From assembly GCF_002102175.1 (NCBI RefSeq), contig NZ_LQOX01000100.1:1-64000 (forward strand): 64,000 nucleotides of DNA, given 5' to 3'. A program made the translations under genes and the position numbers. This document shows, one piece after another, positions 48,482-56,560 of this stretch; position 1 is the stretch's first letter; every line of letters starts with the position of its first letter. The notes beneath the pieces were generated by a model that was given only the letters and a program-made list of their open reading frames with translations, was not told where the DNA came from and made no database searches. The DNA comes from Mycobacterium gastri. Its GTDB lineage: Bacteria; Actinomycetota; Actinomycetes; Mycobacteriales; Mycobacteriaceae.

Positions 48482-49224
48482 CCTGTTGCCGCGCCGGGCA
48501 TCTCATCCCACAGCTGGCCGTCGAGTTCTCGCCCCGCGGCCTTCGGAGTTCGACCTCCCCACTGCTTGAAGAAGAACGGCACCTCGGCGTCGGTGCACGC
48601 ATCGCGGATGCCGCGGGCCCAGGACAGCTGCATCGGCCGGTACCGCGGCCCGCTCTCGCCACCGGCGATCACCCAACCGATGCCAGTCAAGTCAATCCCG
48701 TCGAGCGGCCCCAGCAGCGGTTCACACGACAGGAACCGGACGGCGGCTGGCACCTCACGGAGATGGTCGACTCGACTCAGGACATCCGAGCTCTCCACCG
48801 AAACCCCCATCCAGAGGTTCTCCGGCCAGTCCAGCTTGTCCGCCACGCGCCGCAGCCTCAGACTCCGCTTCGTGAGCACCTGGTAGGTGTGCCGCGGAGT
48901 GTCACGGCAGACGTCAAACACGTCGCGGATGAAGTCGATCGGCACCTTCGCGTGGAACAGGTCGGACATCGAGTTGACGAACACCACACGCGAGTGACGC
49001 CACCGCCGCGGCTCGTCGAGGGCTTGTGGGTGGACCGTGACGCCGAAGCCGGGGCCGGAGGTGCGCTGGTCGCCGTCCTGCTGGTACTTCGCTGAGCCCA
49101 TCGCCTTGAGCCGCTTGGCCAGGGTCATCGCGTAGCAGTGGTCACAGCCGGCGGAGACACGGTCGCAGCCGGTCACGGGGTTCCAGGTTGCCTCGGTCCA
49201 CTCGATCGCCGAACGGTCCGCCAT
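48478..49224 (-). CDS. Three-Cys-motif protein, DUF5131 (phage Gp37/Gp68)
   Basis: The 248-residue protein begins MADRSAIEWTEATWNPVTGC and has the motif C-x6-C-x2-C in GCDRVSAGCDHCYAM, an atypical iron-sulfur/radical-SAM-like cluster site. HPQALDEPRRW, VFVNSMSDLFH, YQVLTKRS, WMGVSVES and WVIAGGESGPRYR complete the DUF5131 pattern. GAGGGGAG before the ATG supports the start. It is the usual partner of TcmP, here convergent rather than in tandem. The pair is presumed to modify a nucleic acid or act in defence; this is not proven. Confidence 0.82.
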   Translation of the reverse strand: MADRSAIEWTEATWNPVTGCDRVSAGCDHCYAMTLAKRLKAMGSAKYQQDGDQRTSGPGFGVTVHPQALDEPRRWRHSRVVFVNSMSDLFHAKVPIDFIRDVFDVCRDTPRHTYQVLTKRSLRLRRVADKLDWPENLWMGVSVESSDVLSRVDHLREVPAAVRFLSCEPLLGPLDGIDLTGIGWVIAGGESGPRYRPMQLSWARGIRDACTDAEVPFFFKQWGGRTPKAAGRELDGQLWDEMPGAATG

Positions 49225-49429
49225 CGCATGCTCCCCTCAGCTGCGGCTTCTTGCTGCCGACGCCACTCTATGGTCAGGTACCGACGGGCCGCACGGGGCC
49301 ACTGTTGCCGGTGTGTAGGAAGTGCCTCGCGCGCAGGTGTCGGCACTGTATTCGGAGAGGTTTCGCACCAGAAGGTGTGAGGGGCGCGTCCGTGTCTTTC
49401 AAACCTCAAGGAATCAGGAGAGCAAGGCC

Positions 49430-49561
49430 ATGGCGATCTGTGGCTACTGCAACCATCCCGGCTACCACGTCCAGTTCCTCCCACTGGGCGTTGCACCCTC
49501 CCAGCGGTGCGGGGACTGCCAGCGCTGCCACGAGGAACCGGACCGGCGCACAGACCGGTAG
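49430..49561 (+). CDS. Small zinc-ribbon protein
   Basis: The 43-residue protein has two Cys pairs, CGYCNHPG and CGDCQRC, plus His residues, and looks like a mini zinc ribbon. AGGAG nine bases before the ATG supports translation. A strong hairpin follows. Function unknown. Confidence 0.55.
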   Translation: MAICGYCNHPGYHVQFLPLGVAPSQRCGDCQRCHEEPDRRTDR

Positions 49562-49575
49562 CTGAACGCGCTGAC

Positions 49576-49601
49576 CCCGGGACCGATCGATCGGCCCCGG
49601 G
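49576..49601. terminator. Strong hairpin after the zinc-ribbon ORF
   Basis: CCCGGG, A, CCGATCGATCGG, C, CCCGGG forms a near-perfect 26-bp dyad (one mismatched pair). It is GC-rich without a T-run. Terminator is the simplest reading; a protein-binding or replication site of the element is possible. Confidence 0.5.
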
Positions 49602-49662
49602 CTGAGCAGGCGGTCTTCGTCATGGCAACGGTTCTGCACCCCCGCCGCGTAGCGTCCGCGAC

Positions 49663-49851
49663 ATGAACCAGAAGAAGACGAACGGTACCGACCTCAAGAC
49701 GGTGTTCACGGAGGTGGACCGTGCGGCGCGCTTACTCATGTACATGCTGGCCTCAGCCCTCGCCTCCGACTTCGATGACGCGCGGCGACTCGGATGCACA
49801 GACCTCCTGCTGATGACTACCAACATCGTCACCGGCGATCAACACCGCTGA
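49663..49851 (+). CDS. Small hypothetical protein
   Basis: The 62-residue frame (MNQKKTNGTDLKTVF start, one amphipathic helix LLMYMLASALASDF) follows the hairpin. I do not recognise it. It converges on the next gene. Confidence 0.35.
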   Translation: MNQKKTNGTDLKTVFTEVDRAARLLMYMLASALASDFDDARRLGCTDLLLMTTNIVTGDQHR

Positions 49852-49859
49852 GCTCGGAC

Positions 49860-50819
49860 CTACTCCCCGAACAATTCCGCCGACCACGCCGCGACCGTGG
49901 GCTCGAAACGCTCAGGGAGGTAGGACTCTTCGGGTCGTGTGGCACCTGGCGCGCGCGATGCTGCCTCGAACAAACACACCGCGCATTCGGCCATGTTCAG
50001 CGTCACCGCCAGGGCGTCCGCCGTCAACGGGAACACCGTGCCACTGCGGCCGTAGTCCGTCATCCACTTGTAGCCGTGGATGAAGCTGGAGCCGTAGGAG
50101 TAGAACTGCCGGGCGATGTTCTCCACACCGCTGTTGGCGATCTCACCATCGTCGTGTGCCGGTACGTGGGAGTCGACCCACTGCGCCGACTCCCGGATCA
50201 TTCTCGTGAACGGCGGGGTCTTCTCGAAGGTGTAGGCGGCCTTCGTCGCGTCCAGCATCGCGTTGCACTTGCTGCGGTGCTCCGCGTTCTCCACGAGCAT
50301 CCGTTTCGGGTAGCGGGAAGGGCGGGCGGTCTCGTCCTGTTCACCGATCACCAGGAACCGGCGCCTCTGTTCCAGTTGCTCCATCTCCTCGGCCATGCAG
50401 CGGTTCCTGCGCACTTCGCGATCAGGGTCACCCAGCAGCCAGATGGTCAGCGCCGCGCACTCCATCGCCACCCTGCAGAGCTGGAAGATCTCAGTGACGT
50501 GCGGTTGGCGGTGCGACTTGCGTCGTGCAACCAGAATCCCGACCGTGTGCAGACTCTCCGCGGCGCTCATCGCCGGGAACAAAGCGTGCTCGGTGACGGC
50601 CTGCGGTCCGGCCAACGTCAGTGGATACGCCGCGGCGAAGGCCTCGTCGTCGACGGCGAGTGCGCTCCCCGGTTCCGCGGTACGGGGGTGCAGGCCCCAC
50701 TGGAAAAGTTCGCCGGCACGCTCACCTCGTTGATCGATGCGCGTCAAGACCCCGCCGTTAGCGAGGTTGAACAATGCCTCGGCTTGCTCAACGTTCAGGC
50801 CGAGGTTCGGGATGCTCAT
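49860..50819 (-). CDS. Hypothetical helical protein, cargo of the element
   Basis: About 319 residues from MSIPNLGLNVEQAEALFNLA. It is largely helical, with MECAALTIWLLGDPDREVRRNRCMAEEMEQLEQRRRFL in the middle (here described, not a known motif) and YSYGSSFIHGYKWMTDY near the C-terminus. The last part resembles DUF5677/HEPN-like proteins (S-x2-xHG), but only weakly. The start was chosen at the first ATG of the well-behaved sequence. Function unknown. Confidence 0.5.
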   Translation of the reverse strand: MSIPNLGLNVEQAEALFNLANGGVLTRIDQRGERAGELFQWGLHPRTAEPGSALAVDDEAFAAAYPLTLAGPQAVTEHALFPAMSAAESLHTVGILVARRKSHRQPHVTEIFQLCRVAMECAALTIWLLGDPDREVRRNRCMAEEMEQLEQRRRFLVIGEQDETARPSRYPKRMLVENAEHRSKCNAMLDATKAAYTFEKTPPFTRMIRESAQWVDSHVPAHDDGEIANSGVENIARQFYSYGSSFIHGYKWMTDYGRSGTVFPLTADALAVTLNMAECAVCLFEAASRAPGATRPEESYLPERFEPTVAAWSAELFGE

Positions 50820-51229
50820 GCGAATACACGGTACGAGCTGCCCCCGACAGTTCCGACCTACCGACTCAAACCCGTGGAGCGTTCGGCGACTGGATAGGTC
50901 GCACGTCCGGGCCACGCGAAGAGCGACTGGTAGAACAGCTCTCGCTCGTGGGGCTTAGGTTCGGTCGCACCGGGCGGCGTCTGCACGCACCGAGGATCGC
51001 ATGCGAGCGACCGCCGCCAGCGGCTTATTCCGCAGAATCAGCTCCGTGAATGCCTCGATCGGCCTCTGCCAGCGCTCATCAACGTTCGGGGAACCGCTCG
51101 CCGCTTCGTCACACTGAATCCGTCTCCGCCGTTATAGGGAATCGGCGTGGTAAAGAATCGGCGAATGCGGCGTGAGATGCGATGTCCCGGATGCCGTGGA
51201 ATCTGAACTCACACGCAAACAGACAGAGT
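50820..51229. other. Intergenic DNA without recognised gene
   Basis: About 410 bp between the hypothetical cargo gene and the NUDIX gene. I see no coding frame with family features and no strong repeat. It marks the change from cargo to transfer core. Confidence 0.4.
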
Positions 51230-51658
51230 TCACCGGGTAATGAGATCAACCCCATCATGCGCCCGCGACTGAGGCGCCTCCTCGAAGGCATCCAACACCC
51301 GCACTCCAAACGCCGGCACCATAGCTGATTGCGCTTCTTCCTTTGTCATCCAACGTGTTTCACGCGCCTCCTCAGTAGCTTGAGGTTGCCCTCCGGCAGG
51401 CCGACAGCGGTACACCAATGCGACGATTCCATGGGTGAGGTTCTTGTAGACGCCCGTGAGCCGCTCGACCGTGACCTCGAGTCCGGTCTCTTCCAACACC
51501 TCGCGCCGAACACCGGCCTCAAACGACTCATCGAGTTCGAGGACTCCCCCGGGCGCCTCCCAGTGGCCATTGTCGTCGCGCTTGATGACGAGGACCCGGC
51601 CATCATCGCGGACCACGATGCCGGCGACGCTGACCGAGTGTTTCGGTGTGGCTGCCAT
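51230..51658 (-). CDS. NUDIX hydrolase (Pif-like) of the element
   Basis: The 142-residue protein has a full Nudix box: GGVLELDESFEAGVRREVLEETGLEV fits Gx5Ex7REUxEExGU. The ATG is preceded by GAGGAG at ten bases. In pSAM2 a NUDIX protein (Pif) blocks redundant transfer between cells that both carry the element. The same position next to a GntR regulator suggests a similar role here, but house-cleaning of nucleotides is possible. It diverges from the GntR gene and shares its operator region. Confidence 0.8.
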   Translation of the reverse strand: MAATPKHSVSVAGIVVRDDGRVLVIKRDDNGHWEAPGGVLELDESFEAGVRREVLEETGLEVTVERLTGVYKNLTHGIVALVYRCRPAGGQPQATEEARETRWMTKEEAQSAMVPAFGVRVLDAFEEAPQSRAHDGVDLITR

Positions 51659-51713
51659 GCGCAAGACTCCTCTGCGGCCGACTCGATGTAGTGACAGGGG
51701 ACGTGTCGTTTCC

Positions 51714-51732
51714 CTAGACTAGTCGCCTAGAC
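51714..51732. promoter_or_regulatory. Operator between NUDIX and GntR genes
   Basis: CTAGACTAGTCGCCTAGAC contains the palindrome GACTAGTC (51717-51724). The same half-site GACTAG recurs before the Pra-like gene. It is a likely binding site of the element's GntR protein. Confidence 0.55.
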
Positions 51733-51752
51733 ATGTATGGAAAGGCTCTAAG

Positions 51753-52532
51753 GTGCTGCAACTTGGCCAAATTGACCGGGCGGACGATAAGCCGCCGTAT
51801 CGGCAGATCGCCAGCATGTTGCGTGACTCCATCATCTCTGGCCAGCTAGAAGCTGGCGGACGTCTGCCCTCCGAGGCCGAGTTAATCGAGCATTTCGGGG
51901 TCGCGCGGATGACAGTCCGCCAGGCAGTGCAAGAACTGCGCACCGAAGGCCTGGTGATCTCCGAGCACGGTCGCGGGGTGTTTGTGCGGCCGGCTCCCCC
52001 AATTCGACGCCTCGCATCGGATCGGTTCGCCCGGCAACACCGCGCCGGCGGCAAAGCGGCATTCACCGTCGAAGCGGAGAAGTCCGGCTACACACCTCAA
52101 GTCGACAACATCACCGTGACGCGCGAGAAGCCCGATTCAATTGTGGCCGAACGGCTTCGACTGAACGCGGATGACGAAGTGGTGGTTCGGTCCCGACGTT
52201 ACCTCGCCGACGGCAAGCCGGTCGAAACGGCAACCTCGTACATTCCGGCCGCATTCGCGCAGGGCACCAAGATCGAAGAGACCGACACGGGGCCAGGTGG
52301 CATCTACGCGCGCCTTGAAGAGGCTGGTCACACCCTCGCGAGGTTCACAGAGGAGGTCGGCGCCCGAATGCCCACTCCCGAAGAACGCCGTGCCTTGCAG
52401 CTCCCGCCAGGGGCGCCTGTTCTAACAGTGGTGCGGACTGCCTATGACACCAAGGACGTGGCCGTTGAAGTGTGCGACACAGTGAAGGTGGCATCGGCCT
52501 ACCTGTTGGAATACGACTTCTCAGCGCGCTGA
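51753..52532 (+). CDS. GntR/UTRA regulator (KorSA-like)
   Basis: The 259-residue protein has an N-terminal GntR winged helix (PPYRQIASMLRDSIISGQL, LPSEAELIEHFGVARMTVRQAVQELRTEGL) and a UTRA-type effector domain (RSRRYLADGKPVETATSYIP). In pSAM2, KorSA of this family represses pra and so keeps the element integrated. Shared GACTAG half-sites upstream of this gene and of the Pra-like gene support the same circuit. It is divergent from the NUDIX gene. Confidence 0.85.
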   Translation: MLQLGQIDRADDKPPYRQIASMLRDSIISGQLEAGGRLPSEAELIEHFGVARMTVRQAVQELRTEGLVISEHGRGVFVRPAPPIRRLASDRFARQHRAGGKAAFTVEAEKSGYTPQVDNITVTREKPDSIVAERLRLNADDEVVVRSRRYLADGKPVETATSYIPAAFAQGTKIEETDTGPGGIYARLEEAGHTLARFTEEVGARMPTPEERRALQLPPGAPVLTVVRTAYDTKDVAVEVCDTVKVASAYLLEYDFSAR

Positions 52533-52584
52533 AACGTCTCGGAACGACCAAATGCGTCAGAACGCTTGATTTGCTCCTCTAGCC

Positions 52585-52609
52585 GACTAGGTTAGATAGT
52601 CATCTAGTC
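52585..52609. promoter_or_regulatory. GACTAG/CTAGTC operator before the Pra-like gene
   Basis: GACTAG and CTAGTC form 6-bp inverted arms with 13 bp between, 22 bp before the start codon. They match the half-sites in front of the GntR gene. Confidence 0.55.
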
Positions 52610-52631
52610 CAGTCATTCGAAAGGTTCCACA

Positions 52632-53054
52632 ATGTCTATCCCCAAATGGCTCCAGATCGGTCACGACCAGGTGTTCTCCCTCGGCGCGTTCCTCGTATCC
52701 GAGGTGACGCCCATGATCGACTTCGATAAGTCCTCCGGCGAGAACCGCGTCCAAGCGAGGGATCGCGATACCGGCTTGCCGATGTGGCAGGTCGAAGTGC
52801 TTGACGGCGACCCGGCGGCACCGAAGCGCAGTCGGACGGTGACGGTCAAGTTCGCTGCACCGACGCAGCCGTCTGCGCCCGCCAAACCCAGTGGGACACC
52901 CTTTACCCCAGTGGTTTTCGACGGGCTCATGGCGCTGCCGTACGTTGAGCGGTCGGGCGACTTCTCCCGGATCGCGTGGTCGTTTCGAGCCTCTGGCATG
53001 CGGGCACCGGGCAAGATATCCGCCAGCGCAACGGCCAGCCGGGAATCGGCATGA
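52632..53054 (+). CDS. Pra-like replication/integration/excision activator
   Basis: The 140-residue protein reads DQVFSLGAFLVSEVTPMIDF, TGLPMWQVEVLDGDPAAPKR, TVTVKFAAPTQPS and IAWSFRASGMRAP. This order matches proteins annotated in AICEs as activators of replication, integration and excision (Pra family). In pSAM2, Pra switches on rep-xis-int. Its operator carries the GntR half-sites, and its stop overlaps the start of the translocase gene (ATGA). Confidence 0.72.
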   Translation: MSIPKWLQIGHDQVFSLGAFLVSEVTPMIDFDKSSGENRVQARDRDTGLPMWQVEVLDGDPAAPKRSRTVTVKFAAPTQPSAPAKPSGTPFTPVVFDGLMALPYVERSGDFSRIAWSFRASGMRAPGKISASATASRESA

Positions 53055-54373
53055 ATCCCGATCCGAACGGACCGCTCGATCCCGACACCCCGTTCCGGCT
53101 CGACCACGTCCTGAATTTCTTCACCAGTCTCGGCCTCTGGGTGGCGATCGTCGTAGGAGTCAGCGCCGCCGCCCTCATCTCCTGGCGACTGCACTCTCCC
53201 GAGACGTATGAGGAACGATTCGCAACACCGGCCAGACTTCTACGCTGGCGACTCTGGGCTTACGTCTCCTGGCACAGGCTCTGCAAGCGCTGCGGCCTAT
53301 CCGCCTCCGAGCAGATCACTCGCCGCAACAAAGAAGGCCAGCAGGTCACCTCCACCCGCTGGTTTCATCCAAAGCCGTTGGGAACAGACGTGTCTCACAC
53401 CACGCTGCGCCTCACAGTACGAGCAAGGATGGGACAGACCGTGGAAGACCTGGAGCGGGCCGTTCCTGCCATCCGTGACGCTGCTGGTGCATATTCGGCA
53501 CGGGCGGTTGTCGTCTCGCCCGGGACGCTGCGCATCGAGCTGGTCATGCGAGAGCAGTTGTCGACGGTAGGTCACGCAGCGCCGCGAACGGCGGTCGCAA
53601 CAACACGTATCAAGCTCGGGCGACGCGAGGACGGTTCCGCCTGGACCCTCCCACTGAGCGGACGACACACACTCACCGTGGGCTGCTCGGGCGCAGGCAA
53701 AGGTTCCGTCTTCTGGGGCATCGCCTGCGGCTTCGGCCCTGCTGTGGCCGCCGGGTTTGTTCATCTGATCGGAATTGACCTGAAGTACGGCATCGAGTTG
53801 TCGACCGGCGCAGGGCTATTCGCCAAGATTGCCACCACAGAGGCCGACGCCGTCCAAACCCTTGCTGGGCTGGAGAAGCTGATGGACAAGCGCGGCCACG
53901 CGATGGCGGGCAACACACGCGAACACAGGCCGACCACGTCCTCACCCCTCGTCGTGCTGCTGATCGACGAGCTGGCCGGGATAACCGCGTACATGAGCGA
54001 CCCGCTCCTTCGTAAAGAAGCCGCCGCCTCGTTGTCACGGATCCTCACCAAAGGTCGAGCGCTGGGAATCGTGGTCGCCGCATTCCTGCAGGACCCTCGC
54101 AAGGAAGTGCTGCCTATGCGAGGACTGTTCACGCAGACCGTCGCGCTTCGACTGCGTTCCCGCGACGAAGTCACGATGGTCCTCGGCGATGGGCTGGCCG
54201 ATAAGGCTCCGGCGCACCGAATCAGCCCCGACAGACCGGGTACCGGCTACGTCATCGCCGAGGACGGCCACACGACGAAGGTCCGATCCGACTTCTGGTC
54301 CGACGATCAGATCCGCACCACTGCAAGGCAATACGGGAAATCAAGGACCACCGGAGGGCGGAGCAGTGAATGA
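53051..54373 (+). CDS. FtsK/SpoIIIE-type DNA translocase (TraSA-like)
   Basis: The 440-residue protein has one or two N-terminal TM segments (LGLWVAIVVGVSAAALISW), then an FtsK-type motor: Walker A GCSGAGKGS (K217) and Walker B LVVLLIDEL (D306), with LTKGRALGIVVAAFLQDPRKE after it. AICEs move double-stranded DNA between mycelial cells with one such protein, unlike type IV secretion ICEs. Start and stop overlap the neighbours by 4 bp each. It is intact, so the element may still transfer. Confidence 0.85.
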   Translation: MNPDPNGPLDPDTPFRLDHVLNFFTSLGLWVAIVVGVSAAALISWRLHSPETYEERFATPARLLRWRLWAYVSWHRLCKRCGLSASEQITRRNKEGQQVTSTRWFHPKPLGTDVSHTTLRLTVRARMGQTVEDLERAVPAIRDAAGAYSARAVVVSPGTLRIELVMREQLSTVGHAAPRTAVATTRIKLGRREDGSAWTLPLSGRHTLTVGCSGAGKGSVFWGIACGFGPAVAAGFVHLIGIDLKYGIELSTGAGLFAKIATTEADAVQTLAGLEKLMDKRGHAMAGNTREHRPTTSSPLVVLLIDELAGITAYMSDPLLRKEAAASLSRILTKGRALGIVVAAFLQDPRKEVLPMRGLFTQTVALRLRSRDEVTMVLGDGLADKAPAHRISPDRPGTGYVIAEDGHTTKVRSDFWSDDQIRTTARQYGKSRTTGGRSSE

Positions 54374-54453
54374 CTGGTCCATTTCCGAATCAGCTAACGG
54401 GTTGCCCCGCAGCCGCACGCGGTACGAGTCAATCCACGCAGCGAGGTGACGCC

Positions 54454-54690
54454 ATGGTGATTCACGGCCTCCGGGAGGCCCTCGTCGCTAGCGGCAATTT
54501 CCCAGAATTGCTTACCGCCGAACAGGTTTCAGCGCTCTTGGGCGTCTCTGCCGCGACCCTCAACCGCTGGGCCGCCCTCCGCGAAACCATCGGCGAACAG
54601 ATCGGCCCGCCCTGCTACACCCTGTCAGAGCGGGTACGCCGCTGGGATTGCGCGGAAGTGCGGTCCTGGCTGAAGCAGGTACGCCGGTAA
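54454..54690 (+). CDS. xis: Excisionase (Xis)
   Basis: The 78-residue protein has an HTH_17-type helix-turn-helix: LLTAEQVSALLGVSAATLNRW, then YTLSERVRRWDCAEVRSWL. GAGGTGA lies six bases before this ATG; an earlier ATG overlapping the translocase stop would add 28 residues. The stop overlaps the integrase start by 1 bp. Small basic Xis proteins steer the integrase towards excision. Confidence 0.78.
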   Translation: MVIHGLREALVASGNFPELLTAEQVSALLGVSAATLNRWAALRETIGEQIGPPCYTLSERVRRWDCAEVRSWLKQVRR

Positions 54691-55841
54691 TGGCGGGCAA
54701 CACCCCTCGCGGCATTCGAAAGCGCCTCAACGCAGCCGGCCAACCCCGCTACCAAGTCCGATACCTGATCCGAGATCCGGACGCTCCATCGGGCTGGGTT
54801 GAAACGTCGGCCACGTTTCCGACCCTGCGCGAGGCGAAGGCGTTCAAATCCGAACGTGACAACGAAGCCGCGCTGGGTGCACGTCGATTCGACCCACGCC
54901 TCGGACGCACACCGCTGAACCGGATCTGGACGCAGTTCTCCGATTCCAAGAAGCCCGCGGTGTCACCGAAAACTTGGAGCGGATACGTCCAGCACTGGGA
55001 ATTGCGGATTGCGCCCCGGTTCGGTCACATCCCTGTCGACGAGATCACCCGCGGCGACGTCCAGGCGTTCGTTGACGGCCTGACGGTTGGCCCGTGGGCG
55101 AAGGTTTCCACGCTGCGGCTCATGCGCTCGATTCTCGATGTCGCCCACCAAGACGGGCGCATCCACCGCAACCCCGCCCTTGGTGTCTCAGCGGGCCGCA
55201 TTCCCGAGCGGGATCGCCATCGCTACCTGTCCGCACAGGAGATCCAGACCCTGGCTACCGCATGCGGAGACCAGGGCGACGTCGTGACCCTCCTGGCCTA
55301 CACCGGCTTGCGGTGGTCCGAACTGGTCGGCCTTCGCGTCAAGGACATCGACCTCAGCGAGCGTCGCCTCTACGTCCGACGTGCCGCGCCCGAAGTCGAA
55401 GGCCACATCATCATCGGGCCACCCAAGACCCGCGCCGGTATCCGTACCGTCCCGCTCCCCCAGGTCGTCGTCGACATCCTCAAAACACGGATCGGCGGTC
55501 GGGCGCCCGACGAGCCTGCCGTTACCTCACCGAACGGAACAATGCTGCGATCCAACAACTGGCGCCGCCATACGCACTGGAATCAAGCCCTTGAGAAGAC
55601 CGACCTGGCTCCTCTAACTATCCATGAGCTACGCCACACTTATGCCAGCCTGGCCCGTAAATCTGGGGCTGACCTGCGGTATGTCCAGAAGACTATGGGG
55701 CACTCGACGCCGACCGTCACCGCCAACATCTACCTCTACTCAGACGAACTCGACCACGTCGCCACGAATCTCGACCGGCTCCACGCCGTCGCCAAAAACC
55801 AGGCGAACGGACAGGAACCGGACAAGACCAACCAGCAATAG
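54690..55841 (+). CDS. int: Tyrosine integrase of the element
   Basis: The 383-residue protein is a complete tyrosine recombinase. An AP2-like arm-binding N-terminus (YQVRYLIRDPDAPSGWVETSATF) and a SAM-like core-binding domain precede the catalytic domain: R208 in YTGLRWSEL, H312-x2-R315 in HELRHTYAS, H338 in MGHSTP and the nucleophile Y348 in NIYLY. It should recombine attP with attB in tRNA-Phe. The right att repeat begins 58 bp downstream, as usual for such elements. Confidence 0.93.
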   Translation: MAGNTPRGIRKRLNAAGQPRYQVRYLIRDPDAPSGWVETSATFPTLREAKAFKSERDNEAALGARRFDPRLGRTPLNRIWTQFSDSKKPAVSPKTWSGYVQHWELRIAPRFGHIPVDEITRGDVQAFVDGLTVGPWAKVSTLRLMRSILDVAHQDGRIHRNPALGVSAGRIPERDRHRYLSAQEIQTLATACGDQGDVVTLLAYTGLRWSELVGLRVKDIDLSERRLYVRRAAPEVEGHIIIGPPKTRAGIRTVPLPQVVVDILKTRIGGRAPDEPAVTSPNGTMLRSNNWRRHTHWNQALEKTDLAPLTIHELRHTYASLARKSGADLRYVQKTMGHSTPTVTANIYLYSDELDHVATNLDRLHAVAKNQANGQEPDKTNQQ

Positions 55842-55873
55842 AGTGCCGTCACTGTGTCCGTGCAGATCAGAAC

Positions 55874-55950
55874 TGGTGGCCAGGGGCGGGATCGAACCGC
55901 CGACCTTCCGCTTTTCAGGCGGACGCTCATACCGACTGAGCTACCTGGCC
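55874..55950 (-). tRNA. tRNA-Phe (GAA), integration site
   Basis: The minus strand folds as a full cloverleaf: acceptor GGCCAGG with CCTGGCC, D-loop AGCTCAGTCGGTATGAGC, anticodon loop CTGAAAA (GAA), T-loop GGTTCGATCC, and an encoded 3' CCA. It is 77 nt with CCA. Confidence 0.95.
55900..55922 (+). repeat. Right attachment-site repeat (attR core)
   Basis: This second copy of the 23-bp direct repeat lies within tRNA-Phe (nucleotides 29-51 of the tRNA). The tRNA stays complete; its 3' end (55874-55899) is on the element side and was probably brought in by the element. Confidence 0.85.
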
Positions 55951-55979
55951 GGAAGGCAGCATGTGCCTGGCCGTATCGG

Positions 55980-56053
55980 CGACCCTGACGGGACTCGAAC
56001 CCGCGACCTCCGCCGTGACAGGGCGGCGCGCTAACCAACTGCGCCACAGGGCC
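55980..56053 (-). tRNA. tRNA-Asp (GTC)
   Basis: Minus-strand cloverleaf with acceptor GGCCCTG/CAGGGTC, anticodon loop CTGTCAC (GTC) and T-loop GGTTCGAGTCC. CCA is not encoded. Confidence 0.95.
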
Positions 56054-56090
56054 ATGCTTGCTACTGCTCCGCGATACCCGCATCGCAGGG

Positions 56091-56164
56091 TACCCCCTAC
56101 GGGATTCGAACCCGCGTTACCGCCTTGAAAGGGCGGCGTCCTAGGCCGTCTAGACGAAGGGGGC
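56091..56164 (-). tRNA. tRNA-Glu (TTC)
   Basis: Minus-strand cloverleaf with acceptor GCCCCCT/AGGGGGT, anticodon loop CTTTCAA (TTC) and T-loop GGTTCGAATCC. CCA is not encoded. Confidence 0.95.
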
Positions 56165-56287
56165 AGAACCGAATCTCTCCGGGGCACTCGCAACGTGGTC
56201 ATCATTGGGAGCCACGTCAGCTTAGGTCACCCCGGGCCTAATCCTCAAACGAGCTTGGCCCCGGCACGCAGTATCCTGGGACTCCGC

Positions 56288-56360
56288 GCCCCTATAGCTC
56301 AGTTGGTAGAGCTACGGACTTTTAATCCGCAGGTCCCAGGTTCGAGTCCTGGTGGGGGCA
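56288..56360 (+). tRNA. tRNA-Lys (TTT)
   Basis: Plus-strand cloverleaf with acceptor GCCCCTA/TGGGGGC, D-arm TAGCTCAGTTGGTAGAGC, anticodon loop CTTTTAA (TTT) and T-loop GGTTCGAGTCC. It diverges from the other three tRNAs. From memory the same four-tRNA group occurs in M. tuberculosis. Confidence 0.95.
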
Positions 56361-56560
56361 CCGAGAACCACGAATTCGCCCGCCGCCCATGCCGGGCGGT
56401 ACTCCTGCCGCGCCGACCGTTCAGACCGCCCGCCCAAGCCGCCCAACCGCTGCCGCCGATCGCGCCGATCGACGGCCTTCTGGCAACCACGCTGCGTTAG
56501 CCATGGTGCGCACGGTCGGCCGGCGTTTGAAGCCCCGCACCGCTTGGCTATGCTGCGGCT

